Source: Planktothrix paucivesiculata PCC 9631 (GTDB lineage Bacteria > Cyanobacteriota > Cyanobacteriia > Cyanobacteriales > Microcoleaceae). From it: a DNA stretch of 64,000 nt. Below the pieces are notes generated by a model. The model had not been told where the DNA came from. It made no database searches and saw only the letters and a list, made by a program, of their open reading frames with translations. The DNA lies in the NCBI RefSeq assembly GCF_900009265.2, contig NZ_LR734992.1, positions 161,694-225,693 on the forward strand. The letters run 5' to 3'. The position numbers were made by a program, and so were the translations under genes. Shown in pieces: positions 55,923 through 64,000 of this stretch (within the stretch, counting starts at the first letter, position 1; each line of letters opens with the position of its first letter).

Positions 55923-56276
55923 AATACCAATTTGAGTAAGTTTTTAATGAGTTGCCTTAAGAGTTTGACTTGGAGTGTAAGTTAAGCTGAATCAAAAATT
56001 GATCTAAGTGTTGATCCTGTCATAGGTCTGATTTTATGTTTTTTAAACTATTTTCTATTTCTAGTTTAGATCAGTGATGTCTAAAAAAGCAAAATTTTTA
56101 CTAGAGAGCAAGATTATTAATGATTCTTAATCAAACTATAAAGAGTGAAATAGTTGGGAAATTATTCTTGATAAATCTGGTTTTACTCCTCTGTCTTTCC
56201 AACATCAAAAAAATTAGCATCGGTTTACACAGGGTATTGCAACGATTCATAAGAAATTCCGCCATATTGTCGTTAC
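55923..56276 (-). promoter_or_regulatory. Upstream region of the sacsin-DarTG operon
   Basis: 354 bp between the 359-aa gene and the operon start. No convincing gene; a 69-codon plus-strand frame overlapping the neighbour lacks a ribosome binding site. The region must hold the operon promoter unless it is read through from 57356. No clear -10/-35 pair or operator could be picked out by eye. Confidence 0.3.
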
Positions 56277-57356
56277 TCAATCACGATCAGGAAGAATATC
56301 TTCCCCATACTCGGCAATCAAATCATTAAAAAACGCTTCACCTTCTCGCTCATCCATCATTAGAGCTTTCTGCATTTCCTCATGTTGTTTGGAAGAAATC
56401 ATCATGTCTAATTGTTTAGGGTTATTGATACATTTTTGATATCTTGATTCACACATATCAAGAGCTTCTTCCAATGTTTGTCCTTTACCTAAGAATTCGA
56501 GATTAACGGGATAGTCATTATCTTTAACTTTAAAAATTCTTACAACTTCCCATCTGGCATTTCCTCTACGAACATCAAGGGTAAATTTATAAGTTTTTGA
56601 TTGACATGACATTTTAAAATAAGATGACTCAATCTCTGAAAATCCATAGTAAGAAAATGTAACAGTATTAGGGTCAACAAGAGGGTCAGTTTTTTTGCAA
56701 ACATTAAACATTTGCTGCTGTGTTAAAGGAATTTTATCGTCAATAAAATAATTTATGGTTTTTGGTGAGCTAGTAAATGTTTGTAATCGTGCTTTTTGAA
56801 ATTCTAAATCAGCTTCTGGTAAAGTATTGCCATAACCCATCATATCTCTGGGAAATTTTGAATATTTAACATTCTTCTGTGTAGGGGCTTTTAAAATAAG
56901 CCAACGTCGAATCATTTGATGATTAACTGAACCTTGAAAATAAGCATAAGTTTTGACAACATGGACTTGTGATCTTCTTAAATTTTCCCACGATGTATTT
57001 ACTTTGGGTTGTTTAGAAAGTTTATCTTCAACAATTTTAAGTGAATACTCTTTTGGCTTTTCGGAATAAAAAGGAGCATCACAAATAAATAATACACCAT
57101 CTTCTATGCGTTGAATTACACAGCCGATCTCAGCAAATTTATTAAATAAATTTATGATTATAGTATCTCGATATATTTGATCATTATACAATAAATGATA
57201 ATAATCTATCACTCTTCCTGATTGGGTTGAAACTGTTGGATCAAAAATAGAGCAATATGTAATAAAATCATCTAAACTTTTTAGATCAGGTTCTTCAAAA
57301 GGAGGTTCCGGTTCTGGTGTCGGTATTGGTTTGTTAAAACTAGAATTAATTGCCAT
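56277..57356 (-). CDS. Uncharacterised protein with acidic C-terminus
   Basis: 359 aa from ATG 57356, with AAGGAAAA 8-10 bases upstream. The N-terminus is Pro/Glu-rich (PIPTPEPEPPFEEPDLKS), the middle is mixed alpha/beta with many aromatic residues (YFKMSCQSKTYKFTLDVRRG), and the end is acidic (MMDEREGEAFFNDLIAEYGE). No signal peptide, P-loop or metal-binding cluster. It lies on the same strand as the sacsin-DarTG operon, 354 bases upstream, so it may be an accessory gene or simply a neighbour. I do not recognise the family. Confidence 0.6.
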   Translation of the reverse strand: MAINSSFNKPIPTPEPEPPFEEPDLKSLDDFITYCSIFDPTVSTQSGRVIDYYHLLYNDQIYRDTIIINLFNKFAEIGCVIQRIEDGVLFICDAPFYSEKPKEYSLKIVEDKLSKQPKVNTSWENLRRSQVHVVKTYAYFQGSVNHQMIRRWLILKAPTQKNVKYSKFPRDMMGYGNTLPEADLEFQKARLQTFTSSPKTINYFIDDKIPLTQQQMFNVCKKTDPLVDPNTVTFSYYGFSEIESSYFKMSCQSKTYKFTLDVRRGNARWEVVRIFKVKDNDYPVNLEFLGKGQTLEEALDMCESRYQKCINNPKQLDMMISSKQHEEMQKALMMDEREGEAFFNDLIAEYGEDILPDRD

Positions 57357-57771
57357 CTTATTTTCCTTTTAAATTTTTATTTATTGACGATTTATTTTCT
57401 ATGTCATCAATTACTTTAACAACAAACAAAATCTTCATACGTTTCTTTTAAAGTTTTTTTGATGCTGCTGCTCCTTAACTTTTTTAGTTGTTCTCCAATA
57501 TCATTCTAAAGGATGATTGACAGCCACCGCACTTTGATTTTACGAAACTTATAAGTAAGATTCTTTAGATAACCTGGACTGCTGAATATAGCTTTCACCT
57601 GGAAACCCTGAATATAAACTAATTTTAAGTCTATACCTTCACAGTTTAATGAGCCAGTTTATAATTGAAGATTCATTCAAGCTGTTACACTTCTTCACAA
57701 CGTTTCCCCTAGAACAGCTTTATACTGCCCTGCAAATTCTGCCATTTGTGGCTTCTTGATAGAAAAATCAA

Positions 57772-57820
57772 CCAATCGCTCAAACCCTTATGCAGAAGGG
57801 CTTTAAATTGCTACTTTGCG
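57772..57820. repeat. Dispersed ~49-bp repeat, copy 2
   Basis: It begins CCAATCGCTCAAACCCTTA and ends TTGCTACTTTGC, parallel to 29972-30020 in the same orientation. The AACCCTTA...AAGGG part can fold into a hairpin here, whereas copy 1 has lost the pairing. Confidence 0.5.
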
Positions 57821-57980
57821 GTTGGTGTCACGTTCGCTCTACACCAATTTCCCTAGAACAGTTTCCTGCTACCCTCTCAATTCCGTTATTCCCAGGGTTT
57901 TGGTAGCAATAGTACAGAAACTTACGCTAAGGGCGATCGCCAAATTCCCCCCATGCCGAGATACGGGCAAAATTGTGCAA

Positions 57981-58096
57981 GATAAACCGCAAACCCCTTA
58001 CACCGCATAGGTTTTAGGTAGCCACCGAGATACGTGCAAAAGGGGACACGTTGTCAACAAATATTACGACTAATCGCCGTAACCCTTACACCGCAG
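57981..58096. repeat. Two partial copies of the AACCCTTACACCGCA motif
   Basis: AAACCCCTTACACCGCA at about 57990-58006 and TAATCGCCGTAACCCTTACA with CCGCAG at 58071-58096. Each follows a CCGAGATACG.GCAAAA unit. The second ends one base before the TGTCA terminus of the Tn7-like element, so the transposon sits immediately beside this repeat. Confidence 0.45.
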
Positions 58097-58097
58097 T

Positions 58098-58252
58098 TGT
58101 CATTGGAAGGATAATATTGCCGGAACTGGAAGGATAATATTGCCGTGACTGTAGCTGTAACATTCATTCTGACGTTAAGTAGTCACCCGACATCTGCAAC
58201 AGTTGGAAGCATAAGATTGCCGTTAACTAAAAATGGAACCATAAAGCTGCCA
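58098..58252 (+). repeat. Tn7-like left end with four TnsB-type motifs
   Basis: Motifs in one orientation: TTGGAAGGATAATATTGCCG (58103-58122), CTGGAAGGATAATATTGCCG (58126-58145), TTGGAAGCATAAGATTGCCG (58203-58222) and a weaker ATGGAACCATAAAGCTGCCA (58233-58252). Spacing is uneven, two close and two after a ~57-base gap, as in Tn7-type left ends. These are the expected TnsB binding sites. Confidence 0.8.
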
Positions 58253-58326
58253 AAAATTTAAGATTTTTTCAAAAGATGAAGAAGTAAGATTAAGTCAAGC
58301 ACTCAAGCCAGTGCCAAGGAGACTTG

Positions 58327-58345
58327 GAGGTAAAAGCTTTACCTC
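58327..58345. promoter_or_regulatory. Palindrome between left end and tnsAB
   Basis: GAGGTAAAAGCTTTACCTC: eight perfectly paired bases on each side of a three-base centre, 66 bases before the tnsAB start. A good size for a dimeric repressor site, but no repressor gene lies in the element, so a host or plasmid regulator or an RNA structure are alternatives. Confidence 0.45.
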
Positions 58346-58411
58346 ACTACCCAAGAAAAAACAAGGCATTAGTTGTGAGTCGCATCTAAAACCCAAGCTG
58401 GAGATGCCAGT

Positions 58412-61135
58412 ATGCTCACAAAAGAAGAGTTCGATAACTGGTGTAATCGGAACAACCTATCGGCACTGCAAAAAAAGACAATAGAAATCATCCGCAGCAG
58501 TGAACCAGCACGCCGTGTAGGTGGAGGTAGAAAGAATATTTCTGGATTTTATCCCAGTCAGAAAATGGGTAGAAGCATTCAGTTTGAATCCCACAAGCTA
58601 GAGTTAGCATTAATCTACCAACTAGAACACGATTGGAATATTTTAGAATTTTACGACCAACCACCATCAATCAAGCTGCAATATCAGTCACCAACTGGTC
58701 GAAACATCTGCTTTTTCTACACTCCCGACTTTTTTGTACTCAGAAGAACCAGTGCTGGATGGATAGAGTGTAAAACAGAAAAAGAACTGAAAAAGAAAGT
58801 AGAAAAACAACCAAAGCTTTACAGTTCTGGAGAAAATGGTCAGTGGGAAATGCCCTTGGCTACAGAATACGCAGCCCAAGTGGGAATGGAATTTTGTGTC
58901 TGGTCAGATGCTCAAATAAATTGGGTGTTACAACGCAACATCATCTTTTTAGAAGACTATTACCGAAGTGAATATCCTCCGATAGAAACAGCAACAACTC
59001 AACTGCTACTTAGCATAATCAATAGCCAACCAGGAATTGCACTCAATCAGTTATTGCATCAAAATTGGGGAATAAAACCCGATGAAATTTATTCCCTAAT
59101 TGCCACCGAACAAATCTATGTAGACCTCAGTGCAGCCCCTCTAGTCGAACCCCAAAACTGTAAAGTTTTTCCAGACCGTACCACAGCACAAACCTATCAA
59201 TCACTGAAGTCGTCATCTTCAATGGATACTATTAGTCTACCCATAGTAGACCTAGTACCCTCTACACCAATTTGTTGGGATGGCAGAAGCTATTCCATAG
59301 TTCAAAGTGGTGAAACAGAAATTACTTTGCGTAATCAGTTAGGGGAATTAGTTGAATTGGGAAACGCAGAGTTTAACCGCCTTCTTCAGTTAGGAAAAAT
59401 CACAGCTTTAACTACTACTAACTCCAGCCCTTTGAGCGAACAAATCACAGATTTACTCAAGAAAGCCAGCCCGGCTGATTTAGAAAAAGCCAATCGGCGC
59501 TACCGGATACTCCAAGCCCATTTTTCCGGTCAACCCTCCTCCAAGCTAATCATACCAGAACGCACCTTGCGAGACTGGCAGGCTAAATATCGTATCGCGC
59601 AGCAAAAGTACGGCTATGGCTACATCGGATTGCTAACAACCTCTCATGCCAAGGGCAACCGCTACCGCAAACTGCCCCAACAGATTTTAGAATTGATGAC
59701 CAAGTTTATTACTCAAGATTACGAAACCCATAAACAAAAACGAAAATCAGAAGTTTATGGAGCTTTTGTCCACGCCTGCTCAACTGCCGGAATTCCAGAG
59801 AATCAAATTCCTAGCTACAAGACATTCATTCAAGAAATCAAACGACATTCAGGCTACACTCAAACCCTGAAGCGGCAAGGACAAAGAGCCGCTTACCCAC
59901 AGCAACCTTTTTACTGGGAATTAGAACTGACCACTCCCCGACATGGAGACCGCCCCTTCGAGATTGGTCATATCGACCATACCCAGCTAGATATAGAGCT
60001 ACGGTGTTCAAAAACCGGACTGGTACTGGGTAGACCTTGGGCAACCTTTCTCGTCGATGCCTACAGCCGGAGAATTCTAGCCGTTTATATGACTTTTGAC
60101 CCACCTTCCTATCGCAGTTGTATGATGGTACTGCGAATTTGCGTCATGCGGCATTCTCGCCTACCGCAAATTATCATCACCGACAACGGCAAAGAGTTTC
60201 ACAGTATCTACTTTGAAAGCTTATTAGCTTGGTTTGAATGCACGCTCAAACATCGACCGCCAGCAGCATCACGATTTAGTGGAGTTTGTGAACGATTATT
60301 TGGCACTGCCAATACCCAGTTCCTCTACAATCTGACAGGGAATACCCAAATCACAAAAAACGTTAGGTTAGTCACAAAATCAGTCAATCCCAAAAATTTG
60401 GCAGTGTGGACTTTAGGTAGTTTGTACCAGTATTTATGCCAATGGGCTTACTCAGAGTACGATACCACCCCACATCCAGCTTTGGGAGTTTCCCCTCAGT
60501 CAGCTTTGACAACGGGGTTAGCAGAATACGGCAATCGTTCCCATCGGCAAATTTGTAATGACGAAAACTGGAAACTATTAACCTTACCAAGTACACCCAA
60601 AGGACAAGTCAAAGTTCACCCCAGCCAAGGAATACAAATTCGAGGTATTCGCTACTGGTCTAATACCTTTAAAGACCCAGAAATTCATCACACTTATGTC
60701 AATATCAGATACGACCCATTTGATGCGGGTACTGCCTATGCCTATGTCCGAGGTCAATGGGTTAAGTGTATTAGCGAATATTATTCCATCCTGAAAGGAC
60801 GCTCAGAAAAAGAGATTTGGTTAGCCACCGCCGAGTTACAAAAACGACAACAAAATCATCAAAAGCAATTCTTAGTTAGAGCCAAAAAGTTAGCGGAATT
60901 TTTAACCAGTGCAGAGGCGGAAGAAGTTCTCCTCTCACAACGACTGATGGATGCTCAGATGATGGAAGTTTTTCGAGTCATTGATTATGGAATTGTGGCC
61001 AATAAAATTGATAGCCAATTGCCAGAATCAGAAACAATCTGTCCGGCAACTCAAGAGAGTTCTTCAACCTTCCAACCCAGTGCCAACAGTCTCTCGATTA
61101 ATCCCCAGGAACTGCAACTTTTTGACTCTTATTAA
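58412..61135 (+). CDS. TnsA-TnsB fusion transposase
   Basis: 907 aa from ATG 58412, GGAG upstream. Residues 1-200 are a TnsA-type endonuclease: E59/E64 in FESHKLELAL, D106 in TPDFFVL, and E119-C-K121 in WIECKTE, as in the E-D-ExK site of Tn7 TnsA, which cuts the 5' ends. Residues ~370-800 are TnsB: HTH segments, then a DDE integrase core with D522 (GHIDHTQLD), D591 (IITDNGKEF) and E627 (GVCERLF), the D-E spacing of 35 being typical. The C-terminal ~100 residues should contact TnsC. Having both nuclease activities predicts cut-and-paste movement rather than the cointegrates of TnsA-less elements. tnsC starts 2 bases after the stop. Confidence 0.88.
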   Translation: MLTKEEFDNWCNRNNLSALQKKTIEIIRSSEPARRVGGGRKNISGFYPSQKMGRSIQFESHKLELALIYQLEHDWNILEFYDQPPSIKLQYQSPTGRNICFFYTPDFFVLRRTSAGWIECKTEKELKKKVEKQPKLYSSGENGQWEMPLATEYAAQVGMEFCVWSDAQINWVLQRNIIFLEDYYRSEYPPIETATTQLLLSIINSQPGIALNQLLHQNWGIKPDEIYSLIATEQIYVDLSAAPLVEPQNCKVFPDRTTAQTYQSLKSSSSMDTISLPIVDLVPSTPICWDGRSYSIVQSGETEITLRNQLGELVELGNAEFNRLLQLGKITALTTTNSSPLSEQITDLLKKASPADLEKANRRYRILQAHFSGQPSSKLIIPERTLRDWQAKYRIAQQKYGYGYIGLLTTSHAKGNRYRKLPQQILELMTKFITQDYETHKQKRKSEVYGAFVHACSTAGIPENQIPSYKTFIQEIKRHSGYTQTLKRQGQRAAYPQQPFYWELELTTPRHGDRPFEIGHIDHTQLDIELRCSKTGLVLGRPWATFLVDAYSRRILAVYMTFDPPSYRSCMMVLRICVMRHSRLPQIIITDNGKEFHSIYFESLLAWFECTLKHRPPAASRFSGVCERLFGTANTQFLYNLTGNTQITKNVRLVTKSVNPKNLAVWTLGSLYQYLCQWAYSEYDTTPHPALGVSPQSALTTGLAEYGNRSHRQICNDENWKLLTLPSTPKGQVKVHPSQGIQIRGIRYWSNTFKDPEIHHTYVNIRYDPFDAGTAYAYVRGQWVKCISEYYSILKGRSEKEIWLATAELQKRQQNHQKQFLVRAKKLAEFLTSAEAEEVLLSQRLMDAQMMEVFRVIDYGIVANKIDSQLPESETICPATQESSSTFQPSANSLSINPQELQLFDSY

Positions 61136-61137
61136 TC

Positions 61138-62304
61138 ATGTCTTATCCTCAACAATTTCCTCCATCTCTACTGACCCAATCTCCAGAAGAGAGATTGGCT
61201 TATTTTGACAACTACACAATGGCACATCCCCGCTTAGACGAAGCCGTCAATTTACTCAAATTGTTAGTTAATCAGTCGGGAGAATCGCGGGTGATTTTTA
61301 TTTATGGGCCGACTGGAGTTGGAAAAACAACTTTGCGATTGTTGATTGAAAAATGGTTGATTGAGTCAACGTTAGAAGAACTAGAAACTAACCCCGGTTG
61401 CATACCAGTTGCTAGTGTTGAAGCCGTCATCCAAAAATCAGGGCTGTTTAACTCCAAAGACCATATTAAACGTTGTTTATTTGCTCTCAACGAACCCTTG
61501 ATTGACCAGAAAATAGACTATGGGACAAGAGGAATTTATCGAAATCAGAATGGTCAAGTTATCATTGAATCTAAAGTGATTGAAACGGATTTAGCTTGGG
61601 CATTAGAACAAGCTTTAAAACACCGAAAACCGAAAATCTTTTTTATTGATGAAGCGCACCATCTACTGATGCTTGCCAGTGGACGAAAACTCACAGATTT
61701 ACCAGAAGCAATTAAGTCATTAGCTAACCGTACAGAGGTAGTTCATGGGTTAGTTGGGACTTACGAATTACTCACTCTGCACGATGTCGGCGACCAGTTG
61801 AGCCGACGTAGTGTTTATGTACATTTTCCTCGATATCATGCTGATGTTAAAGAAGATAGAGAAATATTCCAAAGTGTGGTTTGGGGTTTTCAATTACATC
61901 TGCCATTACCAGAAGCACCCGATTTAGTATCAAATTGGGACTATTGTTATGAGAGGAGTTTAGGCTGTGTGGGTATTCTTAAGAATTGGTTGAGAAATGC
62001 CCTGGCAGATGCGATAGCAGAAGGTGCTGTTACTGTAGGAAAAAAACATTTAGAGCGACGAGCTTTAGGAGTGGCTCAATGCCGGAATATACTTAAGAAA
62101 ATTAAGGAGGGTGAGTACAATCATGCTCAAATTGAAGCCGAAGTCGAACAACTACGTGCTGAATTAGGGTTGTCAGTAACACCCGGAAAAAGTAGCTTGA
62201 ATTCGCAGCTATTTCCCTCCTTCCATTCGGGCAACAATTTAAACAGAAAAAGACCCAAACCAGTCGGTCAACCCAAACCCAAGCGACACCCTTGTAGGAG
62301 TTAA
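61138..62304 (+). CDS. tnsC: TnsC/TniB-type AAA+ ATPase of transposition
   Basis: 388 aa. AAA+ fold: VIFIYGPTGVGKTTLRLLIE (Walker A, ~residue 60) and KIFFIDEAHHLLML (Walker B, ~170), with a sensor-like SLANRTEVVHGLVGTYELL. The C-terminus is basic (RKRPKPVGQPKPKRHP), suited to DNA or partner binding. TnsC forms filaments on DNA and passes the target chosen by TniQ to the TnsAB transposase. The gene is tightly packed between tnsAB (2 bases) and tniQ (5 bases), so all three are one transcript. Confidence 0.88.
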   Translation: MSYPQQFPPSLLTQSPEERLAYFDNYTMAHPRLDEAVNLLKLLVNQSGESRVIFIYGPTGVGKTTLRLLIEKWLIESTLEELETNPGCIPVASVEAVIQKSGLFNSKDHIKRCLFALNEPLIDQKIDYGTRGIYRNQNGQVIIESKVIETDLAWALEQALKHRKPKIFFIDEAHHLLMLASGRKLTDLPEAIKSLANRTEVVHGLVGTYELLTLHDVGDQLSRRSVYVHFPRYHADVKEDREIFQSVVWGFQLHLPLPEAPDLVSNWDYCYERSLGCVGILKNWLRNALADAIAEGAVTVGKKHLERRALGVAQCRNILKKIKEGEYNHAQIEAEVEQLRAELGLSVTPGKSSLNSQLFPSFHSGNNLNRKRPKPVGQPKPKRHPCRS

Positions 62305-62309
62305 GTAAT

Positions 62310-63884
62310 ATGGAACAATTTCAACTTACTCTCTATCCATCTTGGGATGTGCAAAAACCTACAATTCCTCCTAGAAGTCGTTTTTATCATCTAGAACCGA
62401 TTGGAGTTGGCACTCCATATACAGAAAGCTTAACGAGTTACTTAATTCGACTTGCTCAAGAACACTGTGTTAATGTCTCTCAAGTGCTTCTCACTGAAAT
62501 TGCTCCCCTAATTAGGAGAGAAAAAGGGCTATCATTCGCTCAATTTGAGAGTATTAGTAAAGTATGTGGGATTGACAGAGATAGAACTGCAATTAATGGT
62601 ATGGGGTTGACGGCGACGCATCTAGTAATGGCTTTAGAAGCTCTCACCTCACAGAAGGATTTGCGTTTTCTTACCTTACTCCCATTAGCAGAAATTGTTT
62701 CTAAAAGAAGCTTACTCCGTCCCATTCGTGCTTGGTGTCCTATTTGTTATCAAGAATGGCTAAATACTGAACAAACTATCTATGAACCCCTGCTGTGGTC
62801 AATTAAAATTATTGAGTTTTGTCCCTCCCACCATCATCCTCTACTCTCTAAGTGTCCTTATTGTCATCAGCAGCAGTTAGTTCTTTGTAGAAACTCGCGA
62901 CCTGGATATTGTAATAAATGTGGTCATTGGTTAGGAAAACGCTCTAGCAAAAAAGCTGTTGCTGGCTTAAGGGAAGGAGAAACCTTTGACAATCACTTCA
63001 GTTATATACTCAACAATGTTGGCGAATTAATTACGTTAGCATCTGGTCATGACTTACCTATTGAAGGCTATAAACTTCAGCAAATATTTTCTCGTTATAT
63101 TCATCAAGTTTATGGAGGTAATGTTACTGCTTTGTCTCGCTTTGTAGGAATTCATGTGGCAACATTGAGTTGTTGGTATCAGGGCGCAACTCTACCGCAA
63201 CTTGATAAACTATTACAATTCACAGAGCGGTTACAAATCTCTCTGGTGGATTTTTTAACTGAAGAATTCTTAGCTGATGATGGCTTGAACCAATCTGTAA
63301 TTTTACCCTCTCCAGCTTCTCAAACGAGAAAACATTTAAGAAGATTAGATTTAGAAAAATTACAAGTTATTCAGTTAGTCCTTCAACAGGTACTTCAGGA
63401 GTCCCCACCACCATCCTTGCAGGATGTTGCACGCCGTCTTAACTATCGTTCTTTAGTTCTGCAATATCATTTTCCCAACCTCTGCTCTCAAATTCAACTC
63501 AATCATGCTGCTTATCGAAAACTGGAGCGTCAACAAAGAATTCAACCTGTTTTAGAAGCAGCATTAGAAGAATTTCCACCGCCGTCTCTACTAGAAGTTG
63601 TCCGACGGCTTGGCTACAAAAATAACAGCTATTTATACACTTATTTCCCTTCTCTGTCGCGCCAAATTGCTAGGCGTTACAAAGATTATGTTAAAGCCTG
63701 TGGTTTGGAAGAAAGAAATCGCATCTTTCAAGAAATTCAGACTATTGCTTTACAGATTCACTCACAAGGATATAAGCCGACTCGATGTAGAGTGGCAGAA
63801 CTTCTCCAAAAGCCTGGTGTAATGCTCAATCGCTATGCTCAGGATGTTTTGCGCCAAGTACAACGTTCTCTTGGTTATGAGTGA
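62310..63884 (+). CDS. tniQ: TniQ/TnsD-like target-selection protein
   Basis: 524 aa. N-terminal TniQ domain (~20-230): TPYTESLTSYLIRLAQEHCV, then zinc-binding cysteines CPICYQEW (C143), FCPSHHHPLLSKCPYC and CNKCGHW. An HTH follows (TALSRFVGIHVATLSCWYQG, ~275). The C-terminal ~200 residues hold two related repeats, PPPSLQDVARRLNYRS...FPNLC and PPPSLLEVVRRLGYKN...FPSLS, each probably an HTH. The length and extra DNA-binding repeats point to a TnsD-like protein that recognises a fixed attachment site, rather than the short TniQ used with CRISPR effectors. The element has no other target selector. Confidence 0.85.
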   Translation: MEQFQLTLYPSWDVQKPTIPPRSRFYHLEPIGVGTPYTESLTSYLIRLAQEHCVNVSQVLLTEIAPLIRREKGLSFAQFESISKVCGIDRDRTAINGMGLTATHLVMALEALTSQKDLRFLTLLPLAEIVSKRSLLRPIRAWCPICYQEWLNTEQTIYEPLLWSIKIIEFCPSHHHPLLSKCPYCHQQQLVLCRNSRPGYCNKCGHWLGKRSSKKAVAGLREGETFDNHFSYILNNVGELITLASGHDLPIEGYKLQQIFSRYIHQVYGGNVTALSRFVGIHVATLSCWYQGATLPQLDKLLQFTERLQISLVDFLTEEFLADDGLNQSVILPSPASQTRKHLRRLDLEKLQVIQLVLQQVLQESPPPSLQDVARRLNYRSLVLQYHFPNLCSQIQLNHAAYRKLERQQRIQPVLEAALEEFPPPSLLEVVRRLGYKNNSYLYTYFPSLSRQIARRYKDYVKACGLEERNRIFQEIQTIALQIHSQGYKPTRCRVAELLQKPGVMLNRYAQDVLRQVQRSLGYE

Positions 63885-63923
63885 ATTCTGATTGGTGAAA
63901 TATTTTCTGGTATCTCCCATCCA

Positions 63924-63999
63924 ATTGGAAGCATATATTTGCCGGAGTCAATTGGAAGCATAAACTTGCCGAAACGGCAATATTATCCTTCCAATGACA
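63924..63999 (-). repeat. Tn7-like right end with mixed-orientation motifs
   Basis: The terminal motif (63975-63999) is inverted relative to the left end, as expected. Two further motifs, ATTGGAAGCATATATTTGCC (63924-63943) and ATTGGAAGCATAAACTTGCC (63951-63970), point the same way as the left-end motifs. The inner right-end motifs therefore face the terminus, which is unusual. Confidence 0.75.
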
Positions 64000-64000
64000 G

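Larger units (their letters stand above)
57357..58097. other. Repeat-rich gap before the Tn7-like element
   Basis: No convincing gene. The stretch holds a copy of the ~49-bp repeat at 57772-57820, with a hairpin AAACCCTTATGCAGAAGGGCTTT-like core. Two related CCCTAGAACAG segments (57707-57717 and 57851-57860) and two tandem CCGAGATACG.GCAAAA units (57956 and 58025) follow, each tandem unit leading to AACCCYTTACACCGCA. The last of these abuts the transposon terminus. A GCGATCGC site lies at 57933. It looks like layered mobile-element remains or a structured target region. Confidence 0.4.
58098..63999 (+). mobile_element. Complete Tn7-like transposon (TnsAB-TnsC-TniQ), 5.9 kb
   Basis: The ends form a 25-bp perfect terminal inverted repeat, TGTCATTGGAAGGATAATAT... 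at 58098-58122 and its complement at 63975-63999 (ending CCTTCCAATGACA). Inside each end are more copies of a ~20-bp TnsB-type motif. Three genes fill the element: a TnsA-TnsB fusion, TnsC and a TniQ/TnsD-like protein, with no room for cargo. Left flank GCAGT and the single right flank base G agree with a 5-bp duplication, but only one base can be checked. No Cas gene or CRISPR array is present. Confidence 0.88.

Noticed and set aside
56120..56329. Small plus-strand hydrophobic protein
   Set aside because: It overlaps the end of the 359-aa gene on the other strand, and lacks a ribosome binding site and any recognised pattern.
34566..63999. A large composite Tn7-like transposon using the 34678 end and the 63999 end
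   Set aside because: Both termini face right, so they cannot enclose one element. The 58098 and 63999 ends match perfectly and form the real pair.
57900..64000. CRISPR array or Cas12k/Cascade genes belonging to the Tn7-like element
   Set aside because: Because TnsAB-TnsC-TniQ can be CRISPR-associated I looked for regularly spaced repeats and effector genes. Only short, irregular AACCCTTA motifs occur, and the element is full with three genes.
1..64000. tRNA or rRNA genes as attachment sites
   Set aside because: I saw no cloverleaf with a T-loop GTTCRANNC pattern near the transposon ends or elsewhere. A covariance-model scan would be decisive.

Overview
The window looks like part of a cyanobacterial chromosome or large plasmid. 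It is AT-rich, carries many HIP1-type octamers (GCGATCGC), and its insertion sequences and small conserved proteins are of kinds common in filamentous cyanobacteria. I cannot name the genus. Nearly everything recognisable is anti-phage or selfish-element machinery, so I read it as a dense defence island bordered on the right by a Tn7-like transposon.

Layout. 1-2.0 kb: a partial coiled-coil gene, a small ribbon-helix-helix-like protein, and a PLD-family protein resembling DISARM DrmC, cut at its 5' end by a 91-bp IS630-type miniature element. 2.3-6.1 kb: an APAF1-like pair, a Swt1-type HEPN plus NACHT-like ATPase and a 13-14-repeat WD40 protein in a shifted frame. 6.3-7.8 kb: an IS1634-family remnant truncated by an IS5-family element. 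8.0-29.5 kb: a DISARM-like operon with overlapping genes. It encodes a DrmD-like SNF2 helicase, a DrmMI-like adenine methylase split by a -1 frame change at a GGGAAAA heptamer, a 2109-aa YprA/DrmA-DrmB-like helicase with Zn cluster and nuclease-like tail, and a giant RelE-like/UvrD/RecB-nuclease/UPF1-helicase gene. That last gene has been cut in two by a complete IS630 element. 30.0-39.5 kb: two divergent STAND-type defence ATPases, one with a C-terminal PD-(D/E)XK nuclease and one Avs2-like with an N-terminal Cap4-type nuclease. Between them lies debris: an IS1634-type MITE inserted in a degenerate Tn7-like left end. 40.3-46.8 kb: a two-gene operon of a 1789-aa P-loop ATPase and a 379-aa protein with a C-terminal RNSLSH (HEPN-like) motif.

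46.9-55.9 kb, minus strand: the most unusual locus, three overlapping genes. These encode a sacsin/GHKL ATPase, a second 1951-aa sacsin/GHKL protein whose C-terminus is a DarT-like DNA ADP-ribosyltransferase, and a DarG-like macrodomain protein. I read this as a DarTG toxin-antitoxin pair built into an Hsp90-like sensor scaffold. An unknown 359-aa gene lies just upstream.

58.1-64.0 kb: an apparently complete 5.9-kb Tn7-like element with a 25-bp perfect terminal inverted repeat and TnsB-type motifs at both ends. It encodes a TnsA-TnsB fusion, TnsC and a long TniQ/TnsD-like protein, with no cargo, cas gene or CRISPR array. A related degenerate left end near 34.6 kb shows that the same transposon family has visited this island before.
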